Assembly: GCA_032250585.1 (NCBI GenBank) | Contig: JAVVFH010000026.1 | Coordinates: 1-23,356, forward strand | Source: JAVVFH01 sp032250585 | GTDB taxonomy: Bacteria > Pseudomonadota > Gammaproteobacteria > Xanthomonadales > SZUA-36 | DNA length: 23,356 nucleotides | Direction: 5' to 3' | Shown here: piece after piece, positions 1-7,563 of the stretch | Position numbering within the stretch: the stretch's first letter is position 1 | Layout: each line of letters starts with the position of its first letter | The notes under the pieces: generated by a model | The model's input: only the letters and a program-made list of their open reading frames with translations | Database searches by the model: none | Told to the model about the DNA's origin: nothing | Translations under genes and position numbers: made by a program

Positions 1-1
1 G

Positions 2-1594
2 CAGCGCCTCGGCCTGTTCGGCCAGCGCCGCGGTCGGTACTTTCAGCGCGTCCATCAGCGCCTGGTTGCCCAATGCCACCCGCCGGCCGCCGACCCGGCC
101 CTTGACGCCTTTTCCGGTCACGGATTCGAAGTCGGTGTAGCGGTCGATCGCAACGCCCCGTTCCTCGGCACCCTGGACGATGGCTGCGGCCAGCGGGTGC
201 TCACTCCCGCGCTCTAGCGTGGCGGCGAGCCCGAGTACCTGTTCCTCGTCGAAGCCCTCGGCTGCCACCACCTCCTGCAGCCGTGGGCGACCCTCGGTCA
301 GCGTGCCGGTCTTGTCGACTACCAGGGTATCGATCCGGCGTAACGTCTGGATGGCCTCGGCGTTCTTGAACAGAACCCCCATCGATGCACCCTTGCCGCT
401 TGCGACCATGATCGACATCGGTGTTGCGAGGCCCAGCGCGCACGGACAGGCGATGATCAGTACCGCCACGGCGTTGATCAGTGCATAAGCCATGGCCGGT
501 TCCGGTCCCCAGACGCCCCAGACAATGAACGTGATGAAGGCAACCACCACCACCGCCGGTACAAAGTAGCCGGCGACCACGTCCACCAGGTTCTGGATGG
601 GCGCGCGGCTGCGGCTTGCCTCGGCGACCATCTGGACGATCTGCGCAAGCATTGTGTCGCTGCCAATGCGCTCGGCCTCGATCACCAGCGAGCCGGTGCC
701 GTTGATGGTGGCGCCGATGACCTTGTCGCCCTCGCCCTTTTCGACCGGGATCGGCTCGCCGGTGAGCATGGATTCATCGACGGATGACCTGCCTTCCACG
801 ACAGAGCCGTCCACCGGAACCTTCTCGCCCGGCCGCACGCGGAGGCGGTCGCCAAGCTGGATGTCTTCCAGCGGAACGTCTTCCTCCGATCCGTCCGGGC
901 TGACCCGACGGGCCGTCTTGGGCGCCAGTCCGAGGAGCGCCTTGATGGCCGCGTTGGTTGAACTTCGGGCTCTGAGCTCCAGGACCTGCCCCAGCAGGAT
1001 CAGCGTGACGATGACTGCCGCGGCTTCGAAATACACACCGACCTCGCCGCCGTCGCCACGGAACGAGGCTGGGAAGACCTGCGGAAACAGCGTTGCTACT
1101 ATGCTGTAGAGGAAGGACACTCCCACGCCGAGTGCTATCAGCGTGAACATGTTCAGGTTGCGGGTGGCTACCGAACGCCACCCGCGCACGAAAAACGGCC
1201 AACCGCTCCATAGCACGACGGGCGTCGCGAGTATCAACTCCAGCCAGATACCGATCCGATGGGGTACCAGCGCCTCCATCTCCACACCCGGAACGTGTTT
1301 GCCCATGGCCAGAATGAGCACCGGCACGCTTAGTGCGGCCGCCACCCGGAAGCGCCGCCGCATGTCGCGAAATTCGGATTGGTCATCGTCATCCAGGCTG
1401 ACCGTTTCGGGCTCAAGTCCCATGCCGCATAGCGGACAGGACTCGGGCTCGGTCGAACGGACCTGCGGGTGCATGGGGCACGTGTAGACCGTGCCGGTGT
1501 AGTCTTGAGGAACTGTATCGAATTCCCGGTTTTTAGCGTCAGTCAGTTCCGCTTGCTGACCACCGTGATGGCAGTGTTCGTGTTTATGGTTCAT
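2..1594 (-). CDS. copA: Cu(I)-translocating P1B-type ATPase, N-terminal 531 codons (runs off window start)
   Basis: Exports Cu(I) from the cytoplasm across the inner membrane using ATP. The visible part starts with a His-rich tip (HKHEHCHH) and a small heavy-metal-binding domain (residues 37-62, YTCPMHP...CPLCGM). Membrane helices follow, then the actuator loop with TGE at 278-280, the membrane CPC metal site at 383-385, the phosphorylation motif DKTGT at 427-431 and the SEHP motif of the nucleotide domain at 464-467. There is no classical GMxCxxC HMA domain; the YHS-like CPMHP domain replaces it. The ATG at 1592-1594 is preceded by a strong AGGAGGT Shine-Dalgarno 5 nt away. The rest of the nucleotide domain, the hinge and the last helices lie outside the window. 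It is the last visible gene of the copper operon. CPC and context favour Cu(I) or Ag(I). Confidence 0.95.
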   Translation of the reverse strand, partial: MNHKHEHCHHGGQQAELTDAKNREFDTVPQDYTGTVYTCPMHPQVRSTEPESCPLCGMGLEPETVSLDDDDQSEFRDMRRRFRVAAALSVPVLILAMGKHVPGVEMEALVPHRIGIWLELILATPVVLWSGWPFFVRGWRSVATRNLNMFTLIALGVGVSFLYSIVATLFPQVFPASFRGDGGEVGVYFEAAAVIVTLILLGQVLELRARSSTNAAIKALLGLAPKTARRVSPDGSEEDVPLEDIQLGDRLRVRPGEKVPVDGSVVEGRSSVDESMLTGEPIPVEKGEGDKVIGATINGTGSLVIEAERIGSDTMLAQIVQMVAEASRSRAPIQNLVDVVAGYFVPAVVVVAFITFIVWGVWGPEPAMAYALINAVAVLIIACPCALGLATPMSIMVASGKGASMGVLFKNAEAIQTLRRIDTLVVDKTGTLTEGRPRLQEVVAAEGFDEEQVLGLAATLERGSEHPLAAAIVQGAEERGVAIDRYTDFESVTGKGVKGRVGGRRVALGNQALMDALKVPTAALAEQAEAL

Positions 1595-1618
1595 CTCGCA
1601 CCTCCTGCGTCGGATTGT

Positions 1619-1664
1619 GACCGGTTTGACGTTCGCTCGACTGCACGGCGTGAACGTAACGGTC
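1619..1664 (-). other. Imperfect inverted repeat in the gap before copA
   Basis: The 87-nt gap between the half-length EamA gene and copA contains two nested stems: GACCG/CGGTC (1619-1623 with 1660-1664) and ACGTTC/GAACGT (1629-1634 with 1652-1657). It lies well upstream of the Shine-Dalgarno and has no T-tract, so it is not an obvious terminator. It could stabilise or process the mRNA, or be an operator for an internal copA promoter. No CueR-like box was recognised. Function is unproven. Confidence 0.3.
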
Positions 1665-1681
1665 GCGCCGAAAACGTGTTT

Positions 1682-2233
1682 TCATCGTTGCTGGCATGGG
1701 TGTACTGCCTGGTTGTGGCGTCCCCTGGACATTTCACGAGTAAGCCACAATCCGGATCCAAGCAGCAGGGCGCTGCCTGCAATCATGCTGGTTCCGGGCA
1801 TCTCCTCGAAGACCAGCCAGGCCAGGGTGGCCGCCACGACGGGGGAGACGATGATGTCGACCAAAGAATAGACATTGGCGCTAACCGATTTAAGCACGAT
1901 ACTGATGCCAAAGTAGGCGAATCCCGTCGCAACGACACCCAGCCCGACGGCCCAAAGAATCACCGGCAGCCGGGTATCCAGGCCTTCAAAAGTGACGAAG
2001 TCAAATGCCGCGCCCGGACCCGAAATAGCCAGACTGGGCGACAGTACGATCGCTGCAACCGCCATCGACCAGAAGATGTCGTTGCCGGGCTCGCTCCTAC
2101 CTTCGGCGCGCAGGTAAACCACCATGGCCGCATAGACCGCGCCATCGGCCAGGGCGACCAGATTGCCCGCCATCTCTCCGCCCTTGAGCGGCCGTGCGAT
2201 GATGATGCCCACCAGGGCGACCAGAAAGATCAT
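1682..2233 (-). CDS. Half-length EamA/DMT-family transporter (C-terminal repeat only)
   Basis: Full EamA drug/metabolite transporters have about 300 residues and ten helices in two homologous repeats. This 183-aa product begins at what would be the last helix of repeat 1 (MIFLVALVGIIIARP) and continues through one complete five-helix repeat, ending in a basic tail. The frame is intact. The start ATG overlaps the stop of the CDF gene in an ATGA, so translation is probably coupled. Substrate is unknown. It is either a 5'-truncated remnant of a full DMT gene or a genuine half-size carrier that dimerises, as small DMT members do. Truncation seems more likely, because the N-terminus starts in mid-family sequence. 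Whether it still transports anything cannot be told. Confidence 0.7.
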   Translation of the reverse strand: MIFLVALVGIIIARPLKGGEMAGNLVALADGAVYAAMVVYLRAEGRSEPGNDIFWSMAVAAIVLSPSLAISGPGAAFDFVTFEGLDTRLPVILWAVGLGVVATGFAYFGISIVLKSVSANVYSLVDIIVSPVVAATLAWLVFEEMPGTSMIAGSALLLGSGLWLTREMSRGRHNQAVHPCQQR

Positions 2234-3204
2234 GATGTAAACCCTGCGTGCCGGCTCTCGCTTCTGATATCGATGGCTTCAGCGCCGGATTCGTCCAGGC
2301 ATTCCTGCTCGACCTGAAGGGTGGCGAAGAAGAAGTCGTATTCGGTTTTCAGCATGCTGTACGCCGCTTTAAGCACCGCGTTCCCATCAGCATCGTCGCG
2401 GGTGCGCAAGTGGGCAGAGAATACGTAACGACCGCTGGTCAATGCCCAGGCATGGACATGATGGGCATTCGCAACGCCGTCGAGACCCTCCAGTGCCCGG
2501 GTAATTTCGGAAAGTTCGACGTCGGCCGGCGTGCCCTCCATCAACAGGTGCATCGAATCGCGGAGAATGCCCCAACTGGCCCACAGCAGAACGACGCCGA
2601 AAGCGATGCCCAGGATGGGGTCGATCAGCAGGAAGCCGGTGAACTTGATCACGACCGCCGTGACGATGATCAGCAGGCTGCCGATAAAAGTCTGGATGAT
2701 GTGCCAGAGCGCGCCTTTCACGTTCAGGTCGCTGCGGCTTTGCTTCCAGATGAGGCCCAGCGAAATAAATTCGGTGACCAGGCCGCCGGCGGCGGCGATC
2801 AGCATCGGTGTTGTCGGCAGATCGATCGGATCGGCCAGGCGCATCGCCCCCATGACGATCACGACCAGCGCCATGGCGAGCAGAAAACCGCCGTTGACCA
2901 GTGCCCCGATGATCTCGGCCCGATACCAGCCGAAACTACGATCGCCGTCCGCCGGCCGCCGCGCCAGTCGCGCGGCGACGATCGCCACCAACACGCCGCC
3001 GACCGCCGAGAAGGTGTGGAAGGCATCGGAGATGACCGCGATCGATCCGGTCCACAGGCCGATCGACATTTCGATGAAGAAATAGATGCCGGTCAGCCAC
3101 GCCGAGATGGCCATTCCGCGCCCGCTGGACGGCAAATGACCGGCGTGTCCGCCCGGCGAGTGTCCCGATTCGCTTTCGGACTCGTTTCCTGTGCGATGAT
3201 TCAT
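2230..3204 (-). CDS. Cation diffusion facilitator (CDF) family transporter with atypical metal site
   Basis: An inner-membrane divalent cation/proton antiporter by family, 324 aa. It has a short His-containing N-terminus, six helices from about residue 31 to 210, and a cytoplasmic C-terminal domain with the usual HHVHAW motif (248-253). In the TM2 motif, canonical DAxHxxxD, the sequence is D60-A-F-H63-TFS-A67. In TM5, canonical HxxxD, it is H168-IIQ-T172. Both partner aspartates are therefore replaced, which suggests changed metal preference or mechanism. The start was set at the ATG at 3202-3204, which overlaps the stop of the DUF5676 gene (ATGA); a longer in-frame extension to 3393 would run through that gene. 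The stop overlaps the EamA start. Placement in a copper operon suggests a role in metal homeostasis, but the substrate is not known. Confidence 0.88.
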   Translation of the reverse strand: MNHRTGNESESESGHSPGGHAGHLPSSGRGMAISAWLTGIYFFIEMSIGLWTGSIAVISDAFHTFSAVGGVLVAIVAARLARRPADGDRSFGWYRAEIIGALVNGGFLLAMALVVIVMGAMRLADPIDLPTTPMLIAAAGGLVTEFISLGLIWKQSRSDLNVKGALWHIIQTFIGSLLIIVTAVVIKFTGFLLIDPILGIAFGVVLLWASWGILRDSMHLLMEGTPADVELSEITRALEGLDGVANAHHVHAWALTSGRYVFSAHLRTRDDADGNAVLKAAYSMLKTEYDFFFATLQVEQECLDESGAEAIDIRSESRHAGFTS

Positions 3205-3524
3205 GCCCCCGCGCCGTCCGAACCGCTCGGTTTCGAAGTTGTAACGCGATCCGGTTTGCTGAACCGCCGATAAAGCGGGACGAACACGATCGCAACATAC
3301 CAGCCGTAGGCGTAGCTTTCGATACCGCCAATCACGAAGCCGGACCATGTCAGCCACTCGAAACCGGGCAGCAGCGGGGCCCAGGCACTCCACATGCGCA
3401 TGCTATCGGGCGCCAGCAGGCCGAAGCCGATACAGAGCACATAGGAAATCAGGAACAATCCGCCGAGCGCGTTTGCAAGCGGTGTGATTCTCAGGTCTGT
3501 GATTACAGTTGACGATTGTTTCAT
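3201..3524 (-). CDS. DUF5676-type small membrane protein
   Basis: This 107-aa inner-membrane protein has two predicted helices (about residues 17-39 and 58-84) and a short hydrophilic C-tail. The second helix, with GGIESYAYGWYVAIVF, and the overall length resemble DUF5676-type proteins, which recur beside heavy-metal efflux genes; this is recognised by pattern, not by search. No biochemical function is known to me. The ATG at 3522-3524 was chosen because AGGAG lies 6 nt upstream. The longer reading frame to 3653 lacks such a site and overlaps the PII gene. Its stop overlaps the CDF start (ATGA), so the two are probably made together and may work together. Confidence 0.7.
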   Translation of the reverse strand: MKQSSTVITDLRITPLANALGGLFLISYVLCIGFGLLAPDSMRMWSAWAPLLPGFEWLTWSGFVIGGIESYAYGWYVAIVFVPLYRRFSKPDRVTTSKPSGSDGAGA

Positions 3525-3600
3525 TTTCAACTCCTTTGCCCGTGGGTAGGCCGGGGCCCGGAAAAGGCAGGGCTCCGGTCGTACCGCGAACGTGTACCGG

Positions 3601-3921
3601 TCATGAATCCTCGTAAATGTGCAACGAGCGGCGCTCGCGAATCCGGATGACATTTTCGACGCGTTCGAGCGCGACGATACCGTCGCCGGGTTGCCCGGAA
3701 TGGGCTGCCTCGACGATCGCGTCGGCCACGGCCCGGCCCCGGGCCGTGAAGATCTCGATCTTGACGAAGGGCTTCATCCAGTCCGCCGCGAAAAAGTTCT
3801 TGTAATCGCCATATCCTTTCACCGGTGTGACCGTAATCCCGCGGACGTTGGCGCGCTGGAGATTTTCCTCCACCGCTTTCAGGCTGCTCGCACGAATGAT
3901 TGCGCTGACCTTGTGAAACAT
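3601..3921 (-). CDS. PII-family signalling protein, metal-efflux-associated (PII-NG-like)
   Basis: This 106-aa cytoplasmic protein has the PII trimer fold: N-terminal beta-alpha-beta (HKVSAIIRASSLKAVEENL), a T-loop region at residues 35-54, the nucleotide-binding B-loop GQPGDG (76-81) and a C-terminal RIRERR (93-98) matching the family's RIR. The T-loop is about six residues shorter than in GlnB/GlnK. The GFGRQ stretch, whose Gln helps bind Mg-2-oxoglutarate, reads GYGDY here, and the conserved uridylylated Tyr context is absent. It therefore probably binds an adenine nucleotide but does not report nitrogen in the classical way. A PII subgroup encoded beside Cus/Czc-type pumps is known (PII-NG). 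Its likely target is a transporter of this operon, an inference. It starts 16 nt after the DUF411 stop, with a GGGAGA ribosome site. Confidence 0.88.
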   Translation of the reverse strand: MFHKVSAIIRASSLKAVEENLQRANVRGITVTPVKGYGDYKNFFAADWMKPFVKIEIFTARGRAVADAIVEAAHSGQPGDGIVALERVENVIRIRERRSLHIYEDS

Positions 3922-3937
3922 TTCGGTCTCCCGCGCC

Positions 3938-4426
3938 CTATTCCAGGCGTGCTTCGTAATGGTTGAATACGCTTGTCTCCCCGGCTTTGTCGAAAGTCAC
4001 CGCATCGAACGCCTGGCGTTTGGAGTCATATTCCATTCCGGGCGAACCCAGCGGCATGCCGGGCACCGAGATGCCGGCGACGTCCGGCTTTTCAGCCAGC
4101 AGACGTTTCACGTCCGCAGCGGGCACGTGGCCCTCGATGGCATAACCATCCACCACTGCGGTATGGCACGACCGGAGTGGGGCCGGAACATGGAACTGTT
4201 GCTTGACCGAGGCCATGTCATTGCCGGTCTCGGACCGGACAACAAATCCTTCCTGGCGCATATGCTCCATCCATTTCCCGCAGCAGCCGCAGGCGGGGTC
4301 GTGGTGGACGACCACTTCCGGGAGTGACTCCGACTGGCCTTCGGCGGGTGGTTCGGCGACAGCGCTCGCGGTGAATGACGAGGCGGCGATAATCAAGCTT
4401 GCAAAAATGTGAGTCGGTGTTTTCAT
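3938..4426 (-). CDS. DUF411 periplasmic copper-binding protein (CopG-like)
   Basis: A 162-aa exported protein. It has a signal peptide with probable cleavage after residue 24 (SAVA|EP), then a DUF411 domain. Visible metal ligands are C46, C48 and C49 in DPACGCCGKW, C87-H88 (RSCHTAVV), H100 and Met124 in the SVPGMPLGSPGM loop. Characterised CopG/DUF411 proteins are periplasmic and bind Cu(I) through clustered cysteines in a thioredoxin-like fold, with proposed Cu redox or chaperone roles. Here it would hand copper to CusCBA or protect the periplasm (inference). The start at 4424-4426 has AAGGAGG upstream and overlaps the cusA stop (ATGA). An in-frame ATG 12 codons upstream lies inside cusA and is less likely. 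Confidence 0.92.
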   Translation of the reverse strand: MKTPTHIFASLIIAASSFTASAVAEPPAEGQSESLPEVVVHHDPACGCCGKWMEHMRQEGFVVRSETGNDMASVKQQFHVPAPLRSCHTAVVDGYAIEGHVPAADVKRLLAEKPDVAGISVPGMPLGSPGMEYDSKRQAFDAVTFDKAGETSVFNHYEARLE

Positions 4427-7400
4427 GATGAAGCCTCCTTTGAAAGGCTGGTGAGTTTCCACAGGGAATACACTACCGGCAGGACCAGCAGTGCCAGAAC
4501 GGTTACGGTGATCATGCCGCCGACCATCGGTGTGGCGATGCGGCGCATGACTTCCGAGCCGGTGCCGGAACCGAGCATGATGGGTAGCAAACCGGCGATG
4601 ATGACGGAGACCGTCATGATGATCGGCCGCACACGCAACAACGCGCCCTCGGTTACGGCCTGCATGATGTCGGCACGATTGAGCGAGCGTTGCTGTTGCG
4701 CGGCCAGGGCGCGATAGCGGGTCATGGCCTGATCAAGATAGACCAGCATCAGCACGCCGATCTCGACGGCGACACCGGCCAGCGCGATGAACCCGGCGCC
4801 GACCGCGATCGACTGGTTGTAGCCCAGCAGATAAAGCAGCCAGTAACCGCCAGCCAGCGAGAGCGGCAGCGTACCCATGATGATCGCCACCGAAATCAAG
4901 TTGCGGAAGTTCATGAACAACAGCAGCACGATGATGCCCACGGCAGCGGGGACAACCAGCTTCAGCTTGGCCGCGGCGCGTTCCATGCTCTCGTACTGAC
5001 CGGACCAGCCCAGCGCATACCCCGGGGGAAGCTCGACGTTGTCAGTCACGGCCTGTTTGGCTTTCCGCACATAGCCGCCCAGATCGGAATCGGTCACGTC
5101 GACGTAAATCCAGCCGTTGAGGCGCGCGTTCTCCGTGCGGATCAGGCCAGGCCCGCCTTCGATGCGGATGTCGGCCACCGTTGACAAGTCGATCTGCTCG
5201 CCGCCGGGGGTGACGATTGCCAGGCGCCGCAGATCGCTCAGCGAGCTTCGGAGGTCGCGCGGATAACGGAGATTGATCGGATAGCGCTCCAGTCCCTCGA
5301 CGCTTTCGCCAACGCTCATGCCGCCGATGGCCGAGCGCACGATATCGTGCACGTCGGCGATGTTGAGGCCAAACCGGGCCGCAGCCAGGCGGTTGACGTC
5401 GACGGTCACGTACCGCCCGCCGGTGACTCGTTCGGAATAGACCGATGCCGTGCCCGGCACGTTCTTGAGTGTCCGCTCGATTTGCTCGCCGACATCGGAA
5501 ATCACGTCCAGATCCGGCCCCGCCACCTTGATTCCGACCGGCGTTTTGATGCCGGTCGCCAGCATGTCGATGCGATTCTTGATCGGCATGATCCAGGTGT
5601 TGACCAGGCTGGGCACCTGGACCAGTGAATCGAGCTCGGCCTTGAGTTTGGCCATCGTCATGCCTTCGCGCCACTGGTCGCGCGGTTTGAGCTGGATCGT
5701 TGTCTCGATCATCGTCAGCGGCGCCGGATCGGTGGCGGTGTCGGCACGCCCGGCCTTGCCGTAAACCGTCTCGACTTCCGGCACCGACATGATCAGACGG
5801 TTGGTCTGGCCCAGAATCTCGGCCATCTTCCCGGCAGACGCTGCTGGAAAGGCACTGGGCATATACAACAGGTCACCTTCGTCGAGCTCGGGCATGAATT
5901 CACTGCCGAGCCGGGAATACGGTACCCAGGTGCTGGCCAGTACCGCCAGAGTGACTAGCATGGTCAGTTTCGGGAACTTGAGCGCCAAGGCCAGAACCGG
6001 CCTGTAAGTCGCGATCAGAATGCGATTGACCGGGTTCTTGTGTTCCGGCGTGATGTGCCCGCGAATCAGATAACCCATCAGCACCGGAACGAGCGTGATG
6101 CCGATTCCGGCCGCTGCTGCCATGGCGTAGGTCTTGGTGAACGCCAGCGGCTTGAACAGCCGCCCTTCCTGGGCCTCGAGGGCGAAAATCGGCATGAAGC
6201 TCAATGCGATGATCAAAAGCGAAAAGAACAGGGGCGGGCCGACCTCGCTGGCCGCGTCGGCGACCACGCGCCACCGCGCAGTCTCGTCGAGATCATCACC
6301 GGCCTTTTCGAGATGCTTGTGGTAATTCTCGATCATCACGATGGTCGCGTCGACCATGGCGCCGATGGCAATCGCGATACCGCCCAGCGACATGATATTG
6401 GCGTTGATTCCCTGTGCGTTCATCACGATGAAGCTGGCCAGAATGCCGAGCGGCAGGCTCAGGATCACGACCAGCGACGAACGGAAGTGGAACAGGAACA
6501 GCAGACAGACCAGCGCGACAACGATGAACTCCTCGACGAGTTTTTCCTTGAGCGTGTCCACGGCGCGCTCGATCAGTGAGGAGCGGTCGTAGGTCTCGAC
6601 AATCTCGACGCCCTCCGGGAGACTTTCTTTCAACTCTTCGAGCCGCTCCTTGACCCGCTCGATCGTGGTCAACGCGTTCTCGCCGAAACGCATCACGATC
6701 ACGCCGCCGACGGCTTCGCCTTCCCCATTCAGTTCGCCGACACCGCGTCGAAGCTCCGGTCCGTAGCGCACCCGGGCAACATCGCGGATCAATACCGGCA
6801 CGCCCTTGCCGGTGGTCTTGAGCGGGATGTTCTCGAGGTCGTCCAGCGAGTCGACGTAGCCGGTGGCGCGGATCATGTACTCGGCCTCGGCCATCTCGAT
6901 GACGCGGCCGCCGCTTTCCATGTTGCCGCGCCGGATTGCATCGCGCACCCGGGTCAGCGGAATGTCATAGGCGCGCAGCTTGTCCGGGTCCACCACCACC
7001 TGATACTGACGGACCATGCCGCCGATGGACGCGACTTCCGAGACGCCCTCGACCGTCTGCAGCTCGTATTTCAGGAACCAGTCCTGCAGCGAGCGCAGGT
7101 CGCTGAGGTCGTGTTGACCGCTGCGATCGACCAGTGCGTACTGATACACCCAGCCGACCCCGGTGGCATCGGGGCCGAGCGCGCTCCGCACGCCTTCGGG
7201 CAGTGTGGGTGCAACCTGACTGAGATACTCAAGCACCCGTGAGCGGGCCCAATACAGATCGGTGCCGTCTTCAAAGATGATGTAGACGAACGAGTCGTTG
7301 AAGAACGAATAACCGCGCACCGTGGTCGCACCCGGCACCGCCAGCATGGCTGTCGTCAGCGGGTAGGTGACCTGGTCCTCGACGACCTGCGGCGCCTGGC

Positions 7401-7563
7401 CGGGATAGCTGGACTTGATGATGACCTGCACGTCGGAGAGGTCCGGGATCGCGTCCAGCGGCGTGCGCAGCATGGAGATGACGCCCCAGCCGGCCACGAG
7501 AGCCGCCAGCATCAGCACCAGAAATCGATTGGCGATGGACCAGCGGATGAGTTTTTCAATCAT
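4423..7563 (-). CDS. cusA: CusA-type heavy-metal-efflux RND inner-membrane transporter
   Basis: A proton-driven trimeric inner-membrane pump that exports Cu(I)/Ag(I) with CusB and CusC; 1046 aa, the usual length. The three methionines forming the periplasmic copper site are present at M568 (LLYMPS), M618 (PLTMIE) and M667 (RIDMLA), with the same 50- and 49-residue spacing as E. coli M573/M623/M672. The proton-relay acid D405 and E412 occur in GAMVDATIVMIEN. These marks separate it from the Co/Zn/Cd (CzcA) type and support monovalent copper or silver. The ATG at 7561-7563 overlaps the cusB stop, and its own stop overlaps the DUF411 start, so translation is likely coupled along the operon. Confidence 0.97.
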   Translation of the reverse strand: MIEKLIRWSIANRFLVLMLAALVAGWGVISMLRTPLDAIPDLSDVQVIIKSSYPGQAPQVVEDQVTYPLTTAMLAVPGATTVRGYSFFNDSFVYIIFEDGTDLYWARSRVLEYLSQVAPTLPEGVRSALGPDATGVGWVYQYALVDRSGQHDLSDLRSLQDWFLKYELQTVEGVSEVASIGGMVRQYQVVVDPDKLRAYDIPLTRVRDAIRRGNMESGGRVIEMAEAEYMIRATGYVDSLDDLENIPLKTTGKGVPVLIRDVARVRYGPELRRGVGELNGEGEAVGGVIVMRFGENALTTIERVKERLEELKESLPEGVEIVETYDRSSLIERAVDTLKEKLVEEFIVVALVCLLFLFHFRSSLVVILSLPLGILASFIVMNAQGINANIMSLGGIAIAIGAMVDATIVMIENYHKHLEKAGDDLDETARWRVVADAASEVGPPLFFSLLIIALSFMPIFALEAQEGRLFKPLAFTKTYAMAAAAGIGITLVPVLMGYLIRGHITPEHKNPVNRILIATYRPVLALALKFPKLTMLVTLAVLASTWVPYSRLGSEFMPELDEGDLLYMPSAFPAASAGKMAEILGQTNRLIMSVPEVETVYGKAGRADTATDPAPLTMIETTIQLKPRDQWREGMTMAKLKAELDSLVQVPSLVNTWIMPIKNRIDMLATGIKTPVGIKVAGPDLDVISDVGEQIERTLKNVPGTASVYSERVTGGRYVTVDVNRLAAARFGLNIADVHDIVRSAIGGMSVGESVEGLERYPINLRYPRDLRSSLSDLRRLAIVTPGGEQIDLSTVADIRIEGGPGLIRTENARLNGWIYVDVTDSDLGGYVRKAKQAVTDNVELPPGYALGWSGQYESMERAAAKLKLVVPAAVGIIVLLLFMNFRNLISVAIIMGTLPLSLAGGYWLLYLLGYNQSIAVGAGFIALAGVAVEIGVLMLVYLDQAMTRYRALAAQQQRSLNRADIMQAVTEGALLRVRPIIMTVSVIIAGLLPIMLGSGTGSEVMRRIATPMVGGMITVTVLALLVLPVVYSLWKLTSLSKEASS

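Noticed and set aside
1469..2317. Plus-strand open frame of 282 codons
   Set aside because: It lies opposite the EamA fragment and the copA 5' end, has no family signature and is a high-GC shadow frame.
2248..3273. Plus-strand open frame of 341 codons opposite the CDF gene
   Set aside because: Composition is Asp/Arg/Gln-rich antisense text with no recognisable domain; the CDF frame explains the region.
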